Shown here one piece after another: positions 27,211-37,267 of a stretch of 64,000 nucleotides of DNA. Origin of the DNA: JANQQN01 sp964519665 (GTDB lineage Bacteria > Myxococcota > Kuafuiibacteriia > Kuafuiibacteriales > Kuafuiibacteriaceae). Under the pieces are notes generated by a model. The model saw only the letters and a list, made by a program, of their open reading frames with translations, was not told where the DNA came from and did not search any database. The stretch spans positions 1-64,000 of the forward strand of contig CAZFIV010000010.1 in NCBI GenBank assembly GCA_964519665.1, given 5' to 3'. The number at the start of each line of letters is the position of its first letter. Within the stretch, counting starts at the first letter, position 1. Both the position numbers and the translations under genes were made by a program.

Positions 27211-29757
27211 TCAGCGAACCAGTTGAGGGCGCAGAGAGACCGTCCGATCCTTGACCAGTACTTGGAAACGCACCGCCCGACACCCGTGCCGGTCGAGCAG
27301 ACTCTCTTCGCTGCTGCGCAGCTTGTTCCGGAATCCGTCGAACCTGAGGTTCTCGACCGATTCTCCCAGCTTGGCCTTGGCGGCAACGAACTCATCAAAC
27401 ACGGACCGATAGTGACCCTCGTCGTAGGGAGCCGGTTGGTCTCGGCGCGACGCGGGGGGCGCGGTCTCCGCCGCCGCAACCGGGGGCTGAGCGGCCTTCA
27501 TTCGGGGAACGGACGGATTGCGCCAGGGATCCCGTTTGCCCTCGGGAGCGCTGGGATCCCCTGCCGCAGCGGAGACCCCGCGCGGTTGGGGAGGTATCGA
27601 CCCGCTCGCTGGGTCGTAGCCCATCGGCGCAGGCACGTCCTTGGGCATCGGCAAATCGGGGTCGTAGGGGGACTTGGGAGGAGCTGACAGGCCCGACAAC
27701 GCCTCTCGCTCGTCGTGCGCCCTGCGCTGCGCTTCGGCCCGCTGCGCGGCCTTGATCTCCGGAGGGACCGGCCCTTTGGGCGCTGGCAGATCCGAGCGCT
27801 GGTCTTGAACCGGTTCCGGCGGAGGCGCGGCAAACGCGGCTTTCGCGATCGCATCGAATGGGGTGGGTTCTCGGAAGTTGCCGCCGGTCTCCGGCGGTGC
27901 GAAGGCGTCGCCGCCCAGGTCACCTCCCACCCGCGAGGACTGCCCGCCCGCGAGGTCGCCACGCCCTCCGGACGCCGGCTGTGGCGCCGGATGGACCGGA
28001 AGCGTGGGTTGACCCATGCCCGGTTCACCCGCCGAGGCCCACGACGGACCGCCGAGTCCAGCGGCCGCGCTGGCCGCCGGAGGCATATTCGGATACGCCG
28101 ACGACCCAGCGCCGAAACCGGGCGTCGAGGATCCCCCTGGCGTTGCGGCCGAAAACGGCACGGACTCCGAAGCGATCGGAATATCCATAGAAGCACCCGC
28201 CATCGGGGGAGCGTTCGGATCGAAGCCGGAGGCGCCCAGCGCGCCCCGCGAGTCCCTGGGCGGCGTGTCATACGAGGACGGTCCGGCCTCAAAAGTCCGC
28301 TCCGGCATCGGGTCAGGAAACCCCATCGACGCGCCGAAGACCGGCGGGAAACTCGACTCGGCAGCAAACGAGGAACCCGGCGCGCCGGTGGGCCTGTCCG
28401 GTGGATTGGGTGGATTGGGTGGATTTGGCGGATTCGAGGTCGCCGGGACCTCGATCGGCGGTGCGAGCAAGGTCGGATTGGATTCGGCGGCCAAGTCATC
28501 AACGGGCGGCTTGCCGTAGTCTACCCCGACCGGTCCGCCGAAAGGAGGGACGGCCAACGTCGTTTCTCCTGGGGTTCCGCTGTAGGTCCCGGTCAAGGGA
28601 CCGCTTTGGACGTTCGGACCCATCGCCATCGACTGCGCCATCGGTGCGGGCTGTCCGATCGGCACTGCCTGGGCCTCGGGTTGCGCCATCGGCACAGGCT
28701 CGGATTCGTACGCCTGAGGACTTGGCGATCCACCAAAATTGAGCTGTAGCCCCGGGGCCTCGGGCATCGGTTCGGGCTGAATCGGGTCTGATCGTCCATC
28801 GAGCGGGGTCCAAGTCGTGCCCGAGACGGGAGCATCGTCGCCCGCGAGCCTCGCGGGCAGCCGAGCCGGCGACCCGATTCCCGCGGACGCCGGATTCAGC
28901 CCCGTGGCCAGCACCGCCACGAGTATCGCCGCGCCGCCGATGAAGAGGATCAGGAGCCGAAAATGCCCGGTCGCGGTAACGGTGGAGGGCGTTTCGAGCG
29001 CCGACACCGTGACGGCGTACAAGACCGTGCTGCCGTCATGTCGAAGGGGAGCCCGGAAGGCGCGGTACGCCCGGCCGTCGAGCAAAATGTCGCGGTCCGG
29101 CGATGCCTTCGCCAGGCCGCCGACCGAGCCGTTCGAAAGCGTGCCGAAGACCGGCTGCTCGCCCAGCATCACAACGAGACCGACGCCCGGTGGAAGGCCC
29201 TGCATGAGCGCTCGGTGGCTCTCAGCCCGAAGCGGCAATCCCAAAACGATGGCCCCTTCGACTTCGTCCCGACCGATCGGAGCGGCCGCGATCAGTCGCA
29301 CTTCGCCCTCGCTGGACTCTACGATGACCGATGTCTCGCCTCGCAACGCAGCCTTCGCAGCTTGGGTCCCGATCAGCGATGCGGCCCCCTCGCGCTCGAC
29401 CAGGGACTGCCCGGACGCGTCCAGCAATGCTGCTTGACCGTGCCCGCCAGCCATCAGGACCACCCCGTCGACGGCTCGGGCGAGTCGATCAGCCCGGTAA
29501 CGCTGGCTGTATTGCATGCCGAGTCTTCGGAGCGTCGGAGATCGCGACATGGTGCTCACGACACCGCGGGCCGCCTCAACGTTCTCTTCCCATTTCGATG
29601 CGGCGCGCTGCCCGGAAGCCTCGGCTTCCGCTCGGGCCGCCCGCACCAATTGCGCCGTCTCTACCGGCGCCATCAAGCGGTCGGCGGTCACGTACAGCGC
29701 CCCGAACAGAGCGGCCAAACCGAGTCCAACCTGGAGGCTCACAAACCCGCGCATCAA
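27211..29757 (-). CDS. MXAN_5187-type membrane protein, Pro-rich linker
   Basis: An 848-residue protein with an N-terminal membrane helix (FVSLQVGLGLAALFGALYV), an extracytoplasmic sensor-like region (about 30-260, with AALLDASGQSLVEREGAA and SEGEVRLIAAAPIGRDEVEGAIVLGLPL in the style of a Cache/PAS-like fold), a second helix (FRLLILFIGGAAILVAVLATGL) and a disordered linker of about 470 residues rich in Pro, Gly and Met, including NPPNPPNPPNPP. The last roughly 75 residues (EGHYRSVFDEFVAAKAKLGESVENLRFDGFRNKLRSSEESLLDRHGCRAVRFQVLVKDRTV) match the C-terminal domain of the MXAN_5187 family of myxobacteria. A signalling or envelope role is likely but unproven. Confidence 0.8.
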   Translation of the reverse strand: MMRGFVSLQVGLGLAALFGALYVTADRLMAPVETAQLVRAARAEAEASGQRAASKWEENVEAARGVVSTMSRSPTLRRLGMQYSQRYRADRLARAVDGVVLMAGGHGQAALLDASGQSLVEREGAASLIGTQAAKAALRGETSVIVESSEGEVRLIAAAPIGRDEVEGAIVLGLPLRAESHRALMQGLPPGVGLVVMLGEQPVFGTLSNGSVGGLAKASPDRDILLDGRAYRAFRAPLRHDGSTVLYAVTVSALETPSTVTATGHFRLLILFIGGAAILVAVLATGLNPASAGIGSPARLPARLAGDDAPVSGTTWTPLDGRSDPIQPEPMPEAPGLQLNFGGSPSPQAYESEPVPMAQPEAQAVPIGQPAPMAQSMAMGPNVQSGPLTGTYSGTPGETTLAVPPFGGPVGVDYGKPPVDDLAAESNPTLLAPPIEVPATSNPPNPPNPPNPPDRPTGAPGSSFAAESSFPPVFGASMGFPDPMPERTFEAGPSSYDTPPRDSRGALGASGFDPNAPPMAGASMDIPIASESVPFSAATPGGSSTPGFGAGSSAYPNMPPAASAAAGLGGPSWASAGEPGMGQPTLPVHPAPQPASGGRGDLAGGQSSRVGGDLGGDAFAPPETGGNFREPTPFDAIAKAAFAAPPPEPVQDQRSDLPAPKGPVPPEIKAAQRAEAQRRAHDEREALSGLSAPPKSPYDPDLPMPKDVPAPMGYDPASGSIPPQPRGVSAAAGDPSAPEGKRDPWRNPSVPRMKAAQPPVAAAETAPPASRRDQPAPYDEGHYRSVFDEFVAAKAKLGESVENLRFDGFRNKLRSSEESLLDRHGCRAVRFQVLVKDRTVSLRPQLVR

Positions 29758-29897
29758 CGGTTCTCCTTCGCGACCGAGCCCGTCGCGTCCCGGACATGCT
29801 CGAGGCCCTTAAACTCCGAAAACCCGCCTCACGCAACCGATGCGTCTTCGTCGCGAAGTCGATGACCGTTCGAAAACGCAGCGCACCCCCGCGAGCC

Positions 29898-32800
29898 TCA
29901 GGACTGAATCGAAAAGCCCAACTTGCTGCGAACGGAAAAGTACTCTTCGCTCACCGCGTAGCCGAGCAGATCGCGGATCTCGTCCACGGTACCGATCGTC
30001 TCCCGGGCTGCTTCGGCGTCCCGCCACACCGGTCGAACGCTCGGGTTGGACCGCGCGATATGACGCACGGCCACCTCGAGGTCGTTGGTCACCACGAGGC
30101 CCGCTCGGTTGGCCGAGTTTCCAGCGGCCTTCTTGTGCTTGGTCACATCGATGTGGGTCTTGAACAGCCCCTTGCCGACCATCTCGAGGTCGCGGCGGCC
30201 GCGGCTGCTGATGGTCTTGAGGAGGCTGCGGGTCACCGCGTCCAGTCGACTCGAGTCGATGGGCACCGACCCGCTCGGGTTCGACATCTTCGCGATGGCC
30301 CAAATGATCGTCTCCAGTTCGGCGGCCGGAATGCGCTCGAGCAGATGGTGCCCGCCCCGGAGCTTTTCCAACATTCGCGCCATCAAGAAGCGCTGGTCCT
30401 TGTCTTGGATACGATGGCCGACCTTCACACCGACGATCAGGGCCAGCGGACGGCTGTTCTCGATCGCCAGACCGAGCTCGTTCTGTTTCGAGATCAAGAC
30501 CTCGAAGGGCGGCGCACCGAGAACCTCGGCCAGCTCATTGGCCAGGATGCGCATCGGGTGTTGGGACTTTGGTCCTTCGATGTCGGTTCGCCGATTCAGA
30601 CCGTGCCTGGCCAAATCACCCGGATACAGCTTCGACAGCTCGCTCCCCAGGACCGCGAGGGCTTCCCTCATCGGGCCTCGCTCGCCGGGGTGAACGATCA
30701 ATCGCTCATGGTCGGCGTCGGTCAAGCTCCCGAACGCGCGCGGCGCAACCCGGCTCTTGTGCTCATGATAGTAGAGGTCTTCGTCCTGCTGCTGGGCCCT
30801 CAGAAGAACCAGCACCTCGGCCACGACGAACGCCTTGTCGTGCTGCCCGAGACGCTCGAACATCCGGTGCATCTCCCGATAGCTGGCGACCCGGAACGGG
30901 TCCAGCTTCAGCAGCTGACGGTGTGCGGCGACCGACTGCGGGTACGTTTCCGGGTCCTTGGAATACAGGCGAGCCATATTCTCGAGCGCCGGCACCAGGT
31001 CGGGCTGCGCGTCGAGCGCGTACTTGAGAGCGTTGATGGCGCGATTGTCGTCATCGAGCCGGTTCTCGAAGACATCGGCCATCTTGAGATGCAGCGGCGC
31101 CGCCTTGTGCTTCTCTTCCGGCGCGAGCAAACGGACGTAGGCGTCCATCACCTTGGCCAGGGCTTGCCAGTCGTTCTCTTGCTCATAGAGCTCGGTCAGC
31201 TTCAGGACCGATTCCGCGTTGGCGGGGTCGAGATCGATCACCTTGCGGTAAGCCCGGATGGCGTTTTTCGCATCGGACAACCCGTCGGCGTAGGTCCGAC
31301 CGAGCTCGAGCAGCGTCTTGATCTTGGCTTGCGGGGTCGGCTCGGCATCGGCCAATCGAAGGAGCACGTTGACGGCCGAGTTCCAGTCTTGCGCCCCTTG
31401 GTAGACCGACGCGAGCCGACGAAGGCAATCGGTGTCGGTCGGGTCGGCCTGCAGAGCCTGCTGGAACGACTGCACGCTCTTGACGAGGTCTTGGCGGTGC
31501 TCCTGGTAGATGACCCCGAGCGCCTTGTAGGCCACCAGATGCGCGTCCGGATCTTGCGTGTTGGACAAGGTCCGATGAAAGACGTCGATCGCCTCGTCCC
31601 ACGCTTCCCGTCGGAATAGCGCGGGCCCCAGCCGGGTCAGCGCCACCGCGTTGCTCTCGTCCCGGCTCAGTACCTCGCGGTACAGGTTCACGGCTCCGTC
31701 GACATCCTGCAGGCGATCCTGCGTAATCTCGGCCGCGGCCGCGAGCAGTTTGGCCTGCTCGATGGGTTCGGACACTGCGCTGGCCCGGTTCGTCAACAGC
31801 TCGAGCAACGGACGCCAAGACTCCTGCTCGAGATAGATGGCCTCCAACCGATTGAAGGCGCCCAGATGATCCGGCGCTCGGTCCAGGACCATCTTGTACG
31901 TCTCGATGGCCCCTGGGATGTCGCCGAGGCCGTCTTGGCGAACGCGGGCCGCCTCGAACAACACCTCTTTCGCGTGGGCGACGTCAGCGCTGACGGCCCC
32001 CTCGGCCTGTAAGGTCTCGAGCACGGTGGCGGTGTCTTGGGCGCGCTCCGCGATGCGCCGCCGCCCGTGCAGCGCCGGCAGATAGTGAGGATCGATCTCC
32101 AGCGCCTTTGCGTACAGGTCGCCGGCCTGCGGGTCGCGTTCGATCCGAATCTCGGCGACCTCCGCGGCCCGGGTGTACAGGACCACCCGTCGCGGGTCGT
32201 CCTTGGTCAGGAGCGCGTCGCGGTGGTACAGCGCGACGAGGCCGTTCCAGTTCTTCGCCCGCAGATAGGCGAGCTCGAGGGCCCTCAGCGCAACCGGATG
32301 ATCGGGAACGGTCTCGAGGGCGAGCCGGTAGTTTTCGGCCCCTGACTCCGGCGGATCGAGCTGGGTCTCTTTCATGACCGCGATCCGAATCTGCCGCGCG
32401 GCGTACAGACGGGGGTCGGTCTCGTGGTGCGCCAGCGCCGTGGATACCGCGGTGGCGCGCCGCCAATCGCGCCGGGCCACGCTGATGCGCTCGAGCTGGG
32501 TGAGAATGGCGACCTGGTTGGGCAGCAGCTCCAGCGCCCGCTCGAGGCTTTCCGCTGCGCTGTCGAGGTTGCCGAGCTTATCACCGGCGACCTCCGCACT
32601 GCGGACCAGGATCGCCGCCCGGGCCGAATCGCTGCGCGCGTGGTCGTACGCGGTCCTCAGTGCTCGCGACAGCGCGTTCCAGAGCCCAGCGGCCGAGTAG
32701 ATGCGAACCAAGCCGCTGATCGCGGCGTCAAAATCGTGACCGAGGCGCAGGACTTCCTGGTAGACCTCGGCCGCCTGGTCGGCCCGATCCAGCCTGTCTT

Positions 32801-35132
32801 CGCAGATCTCGGCGACCCGCAGGAGCGTCGCCGCGCGGTCGGCCGGTTCGGTCAGCGACTCGGCCTCCCGACGCAGCACCTCGACCAGCAGGTCATTTTC
32901 GCCCCGCCGAGAGTGCAGCTCGGCCAGCGCGCGAAGGGCGGGCAGGTTCGTGGCCTCTTTCTCGAGAATCTCCTGGAGGAACTCGATCGCCTTCAGCTCG
33001 TCTTTCTGCTGTTCGAGCGCGACATCGACCATTCGGAACAGCAAGGTCACTTGCCGTTCGGGGCTCTCGGTGGCTTCGAGCTCCCGGCGATACATCGCGA
33101 GGAGTGCGTCGCTCTCACCGCCCGAGCCGTAGATCCGACCGAGCCCCCGCAGGGCGGGCAAGTATCCAGGGTCGAGGTTGAGCACCTCTTCGAATCGGGC
33201 TCGGGCCTCATCGGTCCGCTGGAGGTGGTTGTGCAAGACCATCGCCGCTCGGTAGTGGAGGTGGACCAAATCCCGCGGATCCTGCGTGATTCGAATCTCG
33301 GTCTCGAGGTAGTCGAGCATCTCGGAGTACCGCTCTTGCCGCTCGGCCAGCCTCACCAAGTTGCGGATGGCGACCAAGTGGTCGGGGCGAACGGCCAGCA
33401 TCCGCTCGAAGGCGGCGGTCGCCGCCGCGAGGTCATCGGCCTTTTCCTCGGCGACCTGCCCGATGCGAGCCAGCAACAAGAGCTGCTGATCGGGGTCGTT
33501 GGCGAACGCCAGCTGTTCCTCGAGCAGCCGTACCAGCTCCGGCCACGCGCCTTTAACCGCGTAGAGCATCTCGAGCTGCGCCCAGGCAGGCGGGTAGTCG
33601 GGCTTGATGACGAGCAGGTCTTGGAGTGCGACGATCGCCCCGTCGACATCGTCGAGCCGGGTGCTTCGGATCTCCGCCAGTTTGAACAGCTGAGTGACCT
33701 TGGCAACCCCGTCGCGCTCGACCTCGACTTCTCGCCGAAACAGCTCGGCCAGGTCCGCCCAGCGTTCCCCTCGCTCGAAGAGTCGTCCGAGGGCTTGGCG
33801 AGCCGGCAGGTAGCTCGGCATCAGGTGGACGGCGTCCTGAAACGCTTCGATCGCCTCGTCGATGAGGCCGAGATCCTCCGACAACGCCCCTAGCTTCGCG
33901 AGGATCGGCACCCGCTCCCGCGGCTCGGAGGTCACCTCGGCTTCTCGGCGCAGGACCTTGACGACCTCGTCCATCCGGTCGTTCTGCGCGTACAGAACCT
34001 CGATTTCCTTCAGAATGAGGAGCTCTTCGGGCGCTCGTTCCAGCGCCGACAGCAGCGCGTGGAGCGCTTGCTCGGGGTCGTCTTTCTTGTCTTGCAGAAC
34101 TCGCGCCGCGGCGACGAGATGCTGGCCAGCGATGCGCGGATCTTCGGAGAGCTCGGCGGTCCGAGTGAGAACCGCGACGTACTCGTCCCAGCGCTCCGTC
34201 TGCAACGTCAATCGCCGCAGCGCCTCGAGCGCGACGGCGTTCGCCGGGTCGATCTGAAGGATCTCTTGGTAGTGCTGAATGGCCGCCGACGGGTCATCGA
34301 GGCGATCCTCAGCCAACTGCGCCGACGTCAAAATGAGCGGAAGGCGCCGCTCCGGCTTGTTCGCGACCGACAGCGCGCTCTGATACAGCGCGTAGAGCGG
34401 TTCGTACTCTTTGCGGTACAGGTGCAGCCGCTCGAGCGCGTTGAGCGCCAACGGTTCCGCCGACCACTGTTCGAGCGCGGAACGAAAAGCGCGTTGGGCT
34501 TCGTCGGGGTTGCTCAGCTTGTCTTCGAGAATCGTGCCTTTTTCGGCAAGCAGGGTCGCCCGACGCTCGTCGGTGGTCGCCCCGTCGATCTCGTAGCCGA
34601 TGATCTGGACGACCATCGCCCAGTTGCCGACCTCGGTGAACAAACGACGCGACGCGTGCAGCACTGAGGGGTTCTTCGGGTCGAGGTTGAAGGCCCGCTG
34701 GTAGGCGCTCGCGGCCTGCCGGGGCTGGCCGAGCTCTTCTTCGTAAATCCGACCGACCTCGAGAAACAGAGGCGCTGCGTTAGGCGTGCCCCCCAGCGCT
34801 TCTGCCTCCCGCTCGTAGGCTTGAATGACTTGGCGCCAGCGGTCGGCCACCGAGCCGGTCGCAGGGATGAACGGAGGCCCTTCGAGAGGGTCTCCCGGCA
34901 TCGGAAGCTCCGGAAGCAGCGATGGGTCGACCAAAGGCTCGAACTCGCCGGTGATCGGAAGTGAGCGCGCCTTCTCAGCGCTGGCCACCTGTTCGGCCTC
35001 GGTCGACGACGACGGCGCTAAAGCAGCGAGGATGGCAGCGGTATCCTCGTCGGGCTCGAATCCGCCGAACGGCCCGCCCCCGCGAGCCTGGGCGCCGCCG
35101 TCGGGCTCCGAATTGTCGTGCACGCCTGACAT
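29898..35132 (-). CDS. giant TPR protein
   Basis: A 1744-residue cytoplasmic protein made of TPR repeats. Residues about 90-1390 hold dozens of 34-residue units such as AASAYQRAFNLDPKNPSVLHASRRLF, AIQHYQEILQIDPANAVALEALRRL and AIRAYRKVIDLDPANAESVLKLTEL. The first roughly 75 residues are acidic and low-complexity. The last roughly 350 residues form a different domain, including VAPRAFGSLTDADHERLIVH, GELSKLYPGD-like and RPLALIVGVKVGHRIQDKDQRF stretches, with no family I can name. The start is the ATG at 35132 (MSGVHDNSEPDG). Such proteins act as large scaffolds; myxobacteria carry similar ones. It lies between the MXAN_5187-type gene and an ABC exporter. Confidence 0.88.
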   Translation of the reverse strand: MSGVHDNSEPDGGAQARGGGPFGGFEPDEDTAAILAALAPSSSTEAEQVASAEKARSLPITGEFEPLVDPSLLPELPMPGDPLEGPPFIPATGSVADRWRQVIQAYEREAEALGGTPNAAPLFLEVGRIYEEELGQPRQAASAYQRAFNLDPKNPSVLHASRRLFTEVGNWAMVVQIIGYEIDGATTDERRATLLAEKGTILEDKLSNPDEAQRAFRSALEQWSAEPLALNALERLHLYRKEYEPLYALYQSALSVANKPERRLPLILTSAQLAEDRLDDPSAAIQHYQEILQIDPANAVALEALRRLTLQTERWDEYVAVLTRTAELSEDPRIAGQHLVAAARVLQDKKDDPEQALHALLSALERAPEELLILKEIEVLYAQNDRMDEVVKVLRREAEVTSEPRERVPILAKLGALSEDLGLIDEAIEAFQDAVHLMPSYLPARQALGRLFERGERWADLAELFRREVEVERDGVAKVTQLFKLAEIRSTRLDDVDGAIVALQDLLVIKPDYPPAWAQLEMLYAVKGAWPELVRLLEEQLAFANDPDQQLLLLARIGQVAEEKADDLAAATAAFERMLAVRPDHLVAIRNLVRLAERQERYSEMLDYLETEIRITQDPRDLVHLHYRAAMVLHNHLQRTDEARARFEEVLNLDPGYLPALRGLGRIYGSGGESDALLAMYRRELEATESPERQVTLLFRMVDVALEQQKDELKAIEFLQEILEKEATNLPALRALAELHSRRGENDLLVEVLRREAESLTEPADRAATLLRVAEICEDRLDRADQAAEVYQEVLRLGHDFDAAISGLVRIYSAAGLWNALSRALRTAYDHARSDSARAAILVRSAEVAGDKLGNLDSAAESLERALELLPNQVAILTQLERISVARRDWRRATAVSTALAHHETDPRLYAARQIRIAVMKETQLDPPESGAENYRLALETVPDHPVALRALELAYLRAKNWNGLVALYHRDALLTKDDPRRVVLYTRAAEVAEIRIERDPQAGDLYAKALEIDPHYLPALHGRRRIAERAQDTATVLETLQAEGAVSADVAHAKEVLFEAARVRQDGLGDIPGAIETYKMVLDRAPDHLGAFNRLEAIYLEQESWRPLLELLTNRASAVSEPIEQAKLLAAAAEITQDRLQDVDGAVNLYREVLSRDESNAVALTRLGPALFRREAWDEAIDVFHRTLSNTQDPDAHLVAYKALGVIYQEHRQDLVKSVQSFQQALQADPTDTDCLRRLASVYQGAQDWNSAVNVLLRLADAEPTPQAKIKTLLELGRTYADGLSDAKNAIRAYRKVIDLDPANAESVLKLTELYEQENDWQALAKVMDAYVRLLAPEEKHKAAPLHLKMADVFENRLDDDNRAINALKYALDAQPDLVPALENMARLYSKDPETYPQSVAAHRQLLKLDPFRVASYREMHRMFERLGQHDKAFVVAEVLVLLRAQQQDEDLYYHEHKSRVAPRAFGSLTDADHERLIVHPGERGPMREALAVLGSELSKLYPGDLARHGLNRRTDIEGPKSQHPMRILANELAEVLGAPPFEVLISKQNELGLAIENSRPLALIVGVKVGHRIQDKDQRFLMARMLEKLRGGHHLLERIPAAELETIIWAIAKMSNPSGSVPIDSSRLDAVTRSLLKTISSRGRRDLEMVGKGLFKTHIDVTKHKKAAGNSANRAGLVVTNDLEVAVRHIARSNPSVRPVWRDAEAARETIGTVDEIRDLLGYAVSEEYFSVRSKLGFSIQS

Positions 35133-35335
35133 ACGCCGAGGCTTCTAGCACGGGGTCTGGACCCAGGCCAGCCACCGGCGTTCGCCGACGACCAGCATTT
35201 CTCCAGGCATTCTAACGTCTTGCCGCCGTACCCACTCCGCGCGACTTTCCCGGCGACCTTTCCCCGCGCCGAAAGGCCGGTTGCGGCGATGCGATCGACC
35301 CCCGTCGACGCCGGCTTCTCGAGCGGCGAGCCTCG

Positions 35336-36274
35336 TTACTGCGTGCGGCCGGTCGTTTCGAGGAAGCGCTCTTCGAGGCGCTGGCCGCGGTCGACGCCCT
35401 GGACGATGCCCCCGTGCTGAATCACGGCCTGCAGAACCTCGCCGGTCACCCGGTCGACGGCCAGCGCGTCGGCCACCTGGACGACCAGGGTCGCGCCTCC
35501 GTCTTCGAAGTCCGCGCCGACGATGCCCTCGATCCCGCGAACAACGCCGATCAGGGCTTCGGGGGCCGCCAACGGGGCTGTGAGCCGGACATTCAACCGC
35601 TGGCCGGTGCCCTTGACGTCATCCATGGTGCCGACTTCGACCAGCCGTCCCCGATCGAGAATGCCGGCGTGGGTGCACAGACTCTCGACCTCGGCCAGGT
35701 CATGGCTGGACAGGATGACCGTTCGGTCCGCGTGTAGCTCTCGAATGAGCGCCCGCAGCTCGAGGGCGGTCCGCGGGTCGAGGCCAGCCGTCGGTTCATC
35801 CAGGACGATGACCTCGTCGTGCCCGACGAGAGTCGAGGCGATACCGACCCGGCGCCGCTGGCCGTGGGAAAGCTGACCGACCTTGCGGTCGGCCAAGTCC
35901 GCAAGGCTCACCTTCTGGAGGGCCACATCGGCGCGATGTTCGGCTTCGTCTCGACGCATGCCCCCGAGACGTCCGAGCTGAACGAGGCAACCCCGGACCT
36001 GGCGGCCCATGGGAAGGCTCGCATCTTGAGGCAGCGCCAGGACTTGGCCGACCGGCGGAGAACCGGGGCTCAAAGGCCGCCCGCGAACGATGACCTCGCC
36101 TTCTGAAGGCAAGATGAACCCGGACAAAAGACCGAAGGTGGTCGTCTTCCCCGCCCCGTTGGGCCCGATCAGGCCGAACAGGGAGCCCTCCGGCACCGCC
36201 AAAGACAGCGCCTTGACGGCTTGCACCGCCCCGTAGCGCTTGGTTACCGCTTTCAATTCGACCGCTGCCGTCAC
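35336..36274 (-). CDS. ABC transporter ATP-binding protein
   Basis: The 312-residue ATPase of an ABC-2 type exporter. Motifs are Walker A GLIGPNGAGKTTTFGLL, signature LSHGQRRRVGIASTL, Walker B EVIVLDEPTAGLDPRT and the switch His VILSSHDLAEVE. The C-terminal 90 residues are the extra domain of such exporters. I use GTG at 36274 (VTAAVELKAVTKRYG), which overlaps the stop of the permease gene as GTGA; the frame is open further, but that part lacks similarity. It acts with the permease directly upstream. Confidence 0.92.
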   Translation of the reverse strand: MTAAVELKAVTKRYGAVQAVKALSLAVPEGSLFGLIGPNGAGKTTTFGLLSGFILPSEGEVIVRGRPLSPGSPPVGQVLALPQDASLPMGRQVRGCLVQLGRLGGMRRDEAEHRADVALQKVSLADLADRKVGQLSHGQRRRVGIASTLVGHDEVIVLDEPTAGLDPRTALELRALIRELHADRTVILSSHDLAEVESLCTHAGILDRGRLVEVGTMDDVKGTGQRLNVRLTAPLAAPEALIGVVRGIEGIVGADFEDGGATLVVQVADALAVDRVTGEVLQAVIQHGGIVQGVDRGQRLEERFLETTGRTQ

Positions 36275-37143
36275 AGGTCGGCCCTCCGAAGAAACAGCCC
36301 CGCTAAGAATACGAACACGAGCGTGTAGAGCGCAAACACGCCGAACGCCGCTAGATCGAGCCGCCACAGCGCGCTGTACCAGCTGCTCAACCAGACCCAC
36401 TGCAAAGGCGCGTACACAAATGATGCGATGAAAGCGGCCAGCCAGATCGCATACAAAATCATTGTTCCCAGCATCAGCGCTACGGTCGGCCGCCCGAACA
36501 CCGCGGACACCATCATCGTGTAGGCAGAATACACGCCGACGAACACGATCATGCCGATCCAGACCCGGGGCACGGAGCCGAAGAGTCGGTCCGCCCCGTA
36601 CAATTCTTGCTGCTGGGCGACCAGCATCCAGAGAACCTGGACGACGATCACCGCGACCAGGCACACGAACGTGTGCCCGATGATCTTCCCGGCCAGATAA
36701 CTCTCTCGGTGGACCCGCTGGAGAATGTACCGGGTGTACCGAGTCTCGATGTCCTCCGCGATGCGGTTGTAGCCGACCACCAGGATGAGTAAGGGAAGCA
36801 TGAAACTAGTGATTTCGAGCACAGTCACCGCGAGGGGGGGCATGGTCGGGTCGAAGATTACGGTGCCCACCATGTCGAGGAACGCGTTGCCCTGCTCTTG
36901 GATCCGCTGGATCCGCTCCGCCCGCTCGTCCGGGTCGAGCTCCGCGAGCCGCTTGCTCATTTCGGTGAGCTGGCCTTCCGAGTCGATGGAGGTCCACACC
37001 CAAGCTACGAAGGCCCCGGCGCCCGCATATACGGTCACCAGGAACAGCAGCCGAAACGATAGGAGCATCTCATAGGCTTCCGTGCCGGCGACGGTCAGCG
37101 TCTCGGCCACCCGCGACCGCCGGGGAGGAGTCACCATACTCAC
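36271..37143 (-). CDS. ABC transporter permease
   Basis: A 290-residue inner-membrane permease of an ABC-2 type exporter. It has about six membrane segments: LLFLVTVYAGAGAFVAWVWT near the N-terminus, an extracytoplasmic loop with an Asp/Glu-rich helix, then MPPLAVTVLEITSFMLPLLILVVGY, HTFVCLVAVIVVQVLWMLVA, WIGMIVFVGVYSAYTMMVSAVFG, TMILYAIWLAAFIASFVY and ALYTLVFVFLAGLFL. IAEDIETRYTRYILQRVHRESYLAGKIIGH fits the cytoplasmic coupling region of the family. The start is the ATG at 37143. It overlaps the ATPase gene by 4 bp. Substrate unknown. Confidence 0.88.
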   Translation of the reverse strand: MSMVTPPRRSRVAETLTVAGTEAYEMLLSFRLLFLVTVYAGAGAFVAWVWTSIDSEGQLTEMSKRLAELDPDERAERIQRIQEQGNAFLDMVGTVIFDPTMPPLAVTVLEITSFMLPLLILVVGYNRIAEDIETRYTRYILQRVHRESYLAGKIIGHTFVCLVAVIVVQVLWMLVAQQQELYGADRLFGSVPRVWIGMIVFVGVYSAYTMMVSAVFGRPTVALMLGTMILYAIWLAAFIASFVYAPLQWVWLSSWYSALWRLDLAAFGVFALYTLVFVFLAGLFLRRADL

Positions 37144-37230
37144 GGGGCGCGCTTACCTGAACGGTGCCGCCGGGTCACCCCGATTTTCGTCGCCGTTGAC
37201 CGGTGAGCGCCGCCGTCGTTCAGCCTCGTT

Positions 37231-37257
37231 CGGCCTCGTGGGGCGGGCCTGAGGCCG
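37231..37257. terminator. possible hairpin between ABC and Cse60-like genes
   Basis: CGGCCTC (37231-37237) and GAGGCCG (37251-37257) form a 7-bp perfect GC-rich stem with a 13-base loop, 10 bp beyond the stop of the Cse60-like gene and about 90 bp before the start of the ABC permease on the minus strand. There is no U-run on the minus-strand side, so it is only a candidate terminator. Confidence 0.3.
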
Positions 37258-37267
37258 CCTTCGGTCG

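Noticed and set aside
29331..31619. 762-residue plus-strand frame
   Set aside because: It lies antisense to the giant TPR and MXAN_5187-type genes, has no domain pattern, and is a shadow expected in high-GC DNA.
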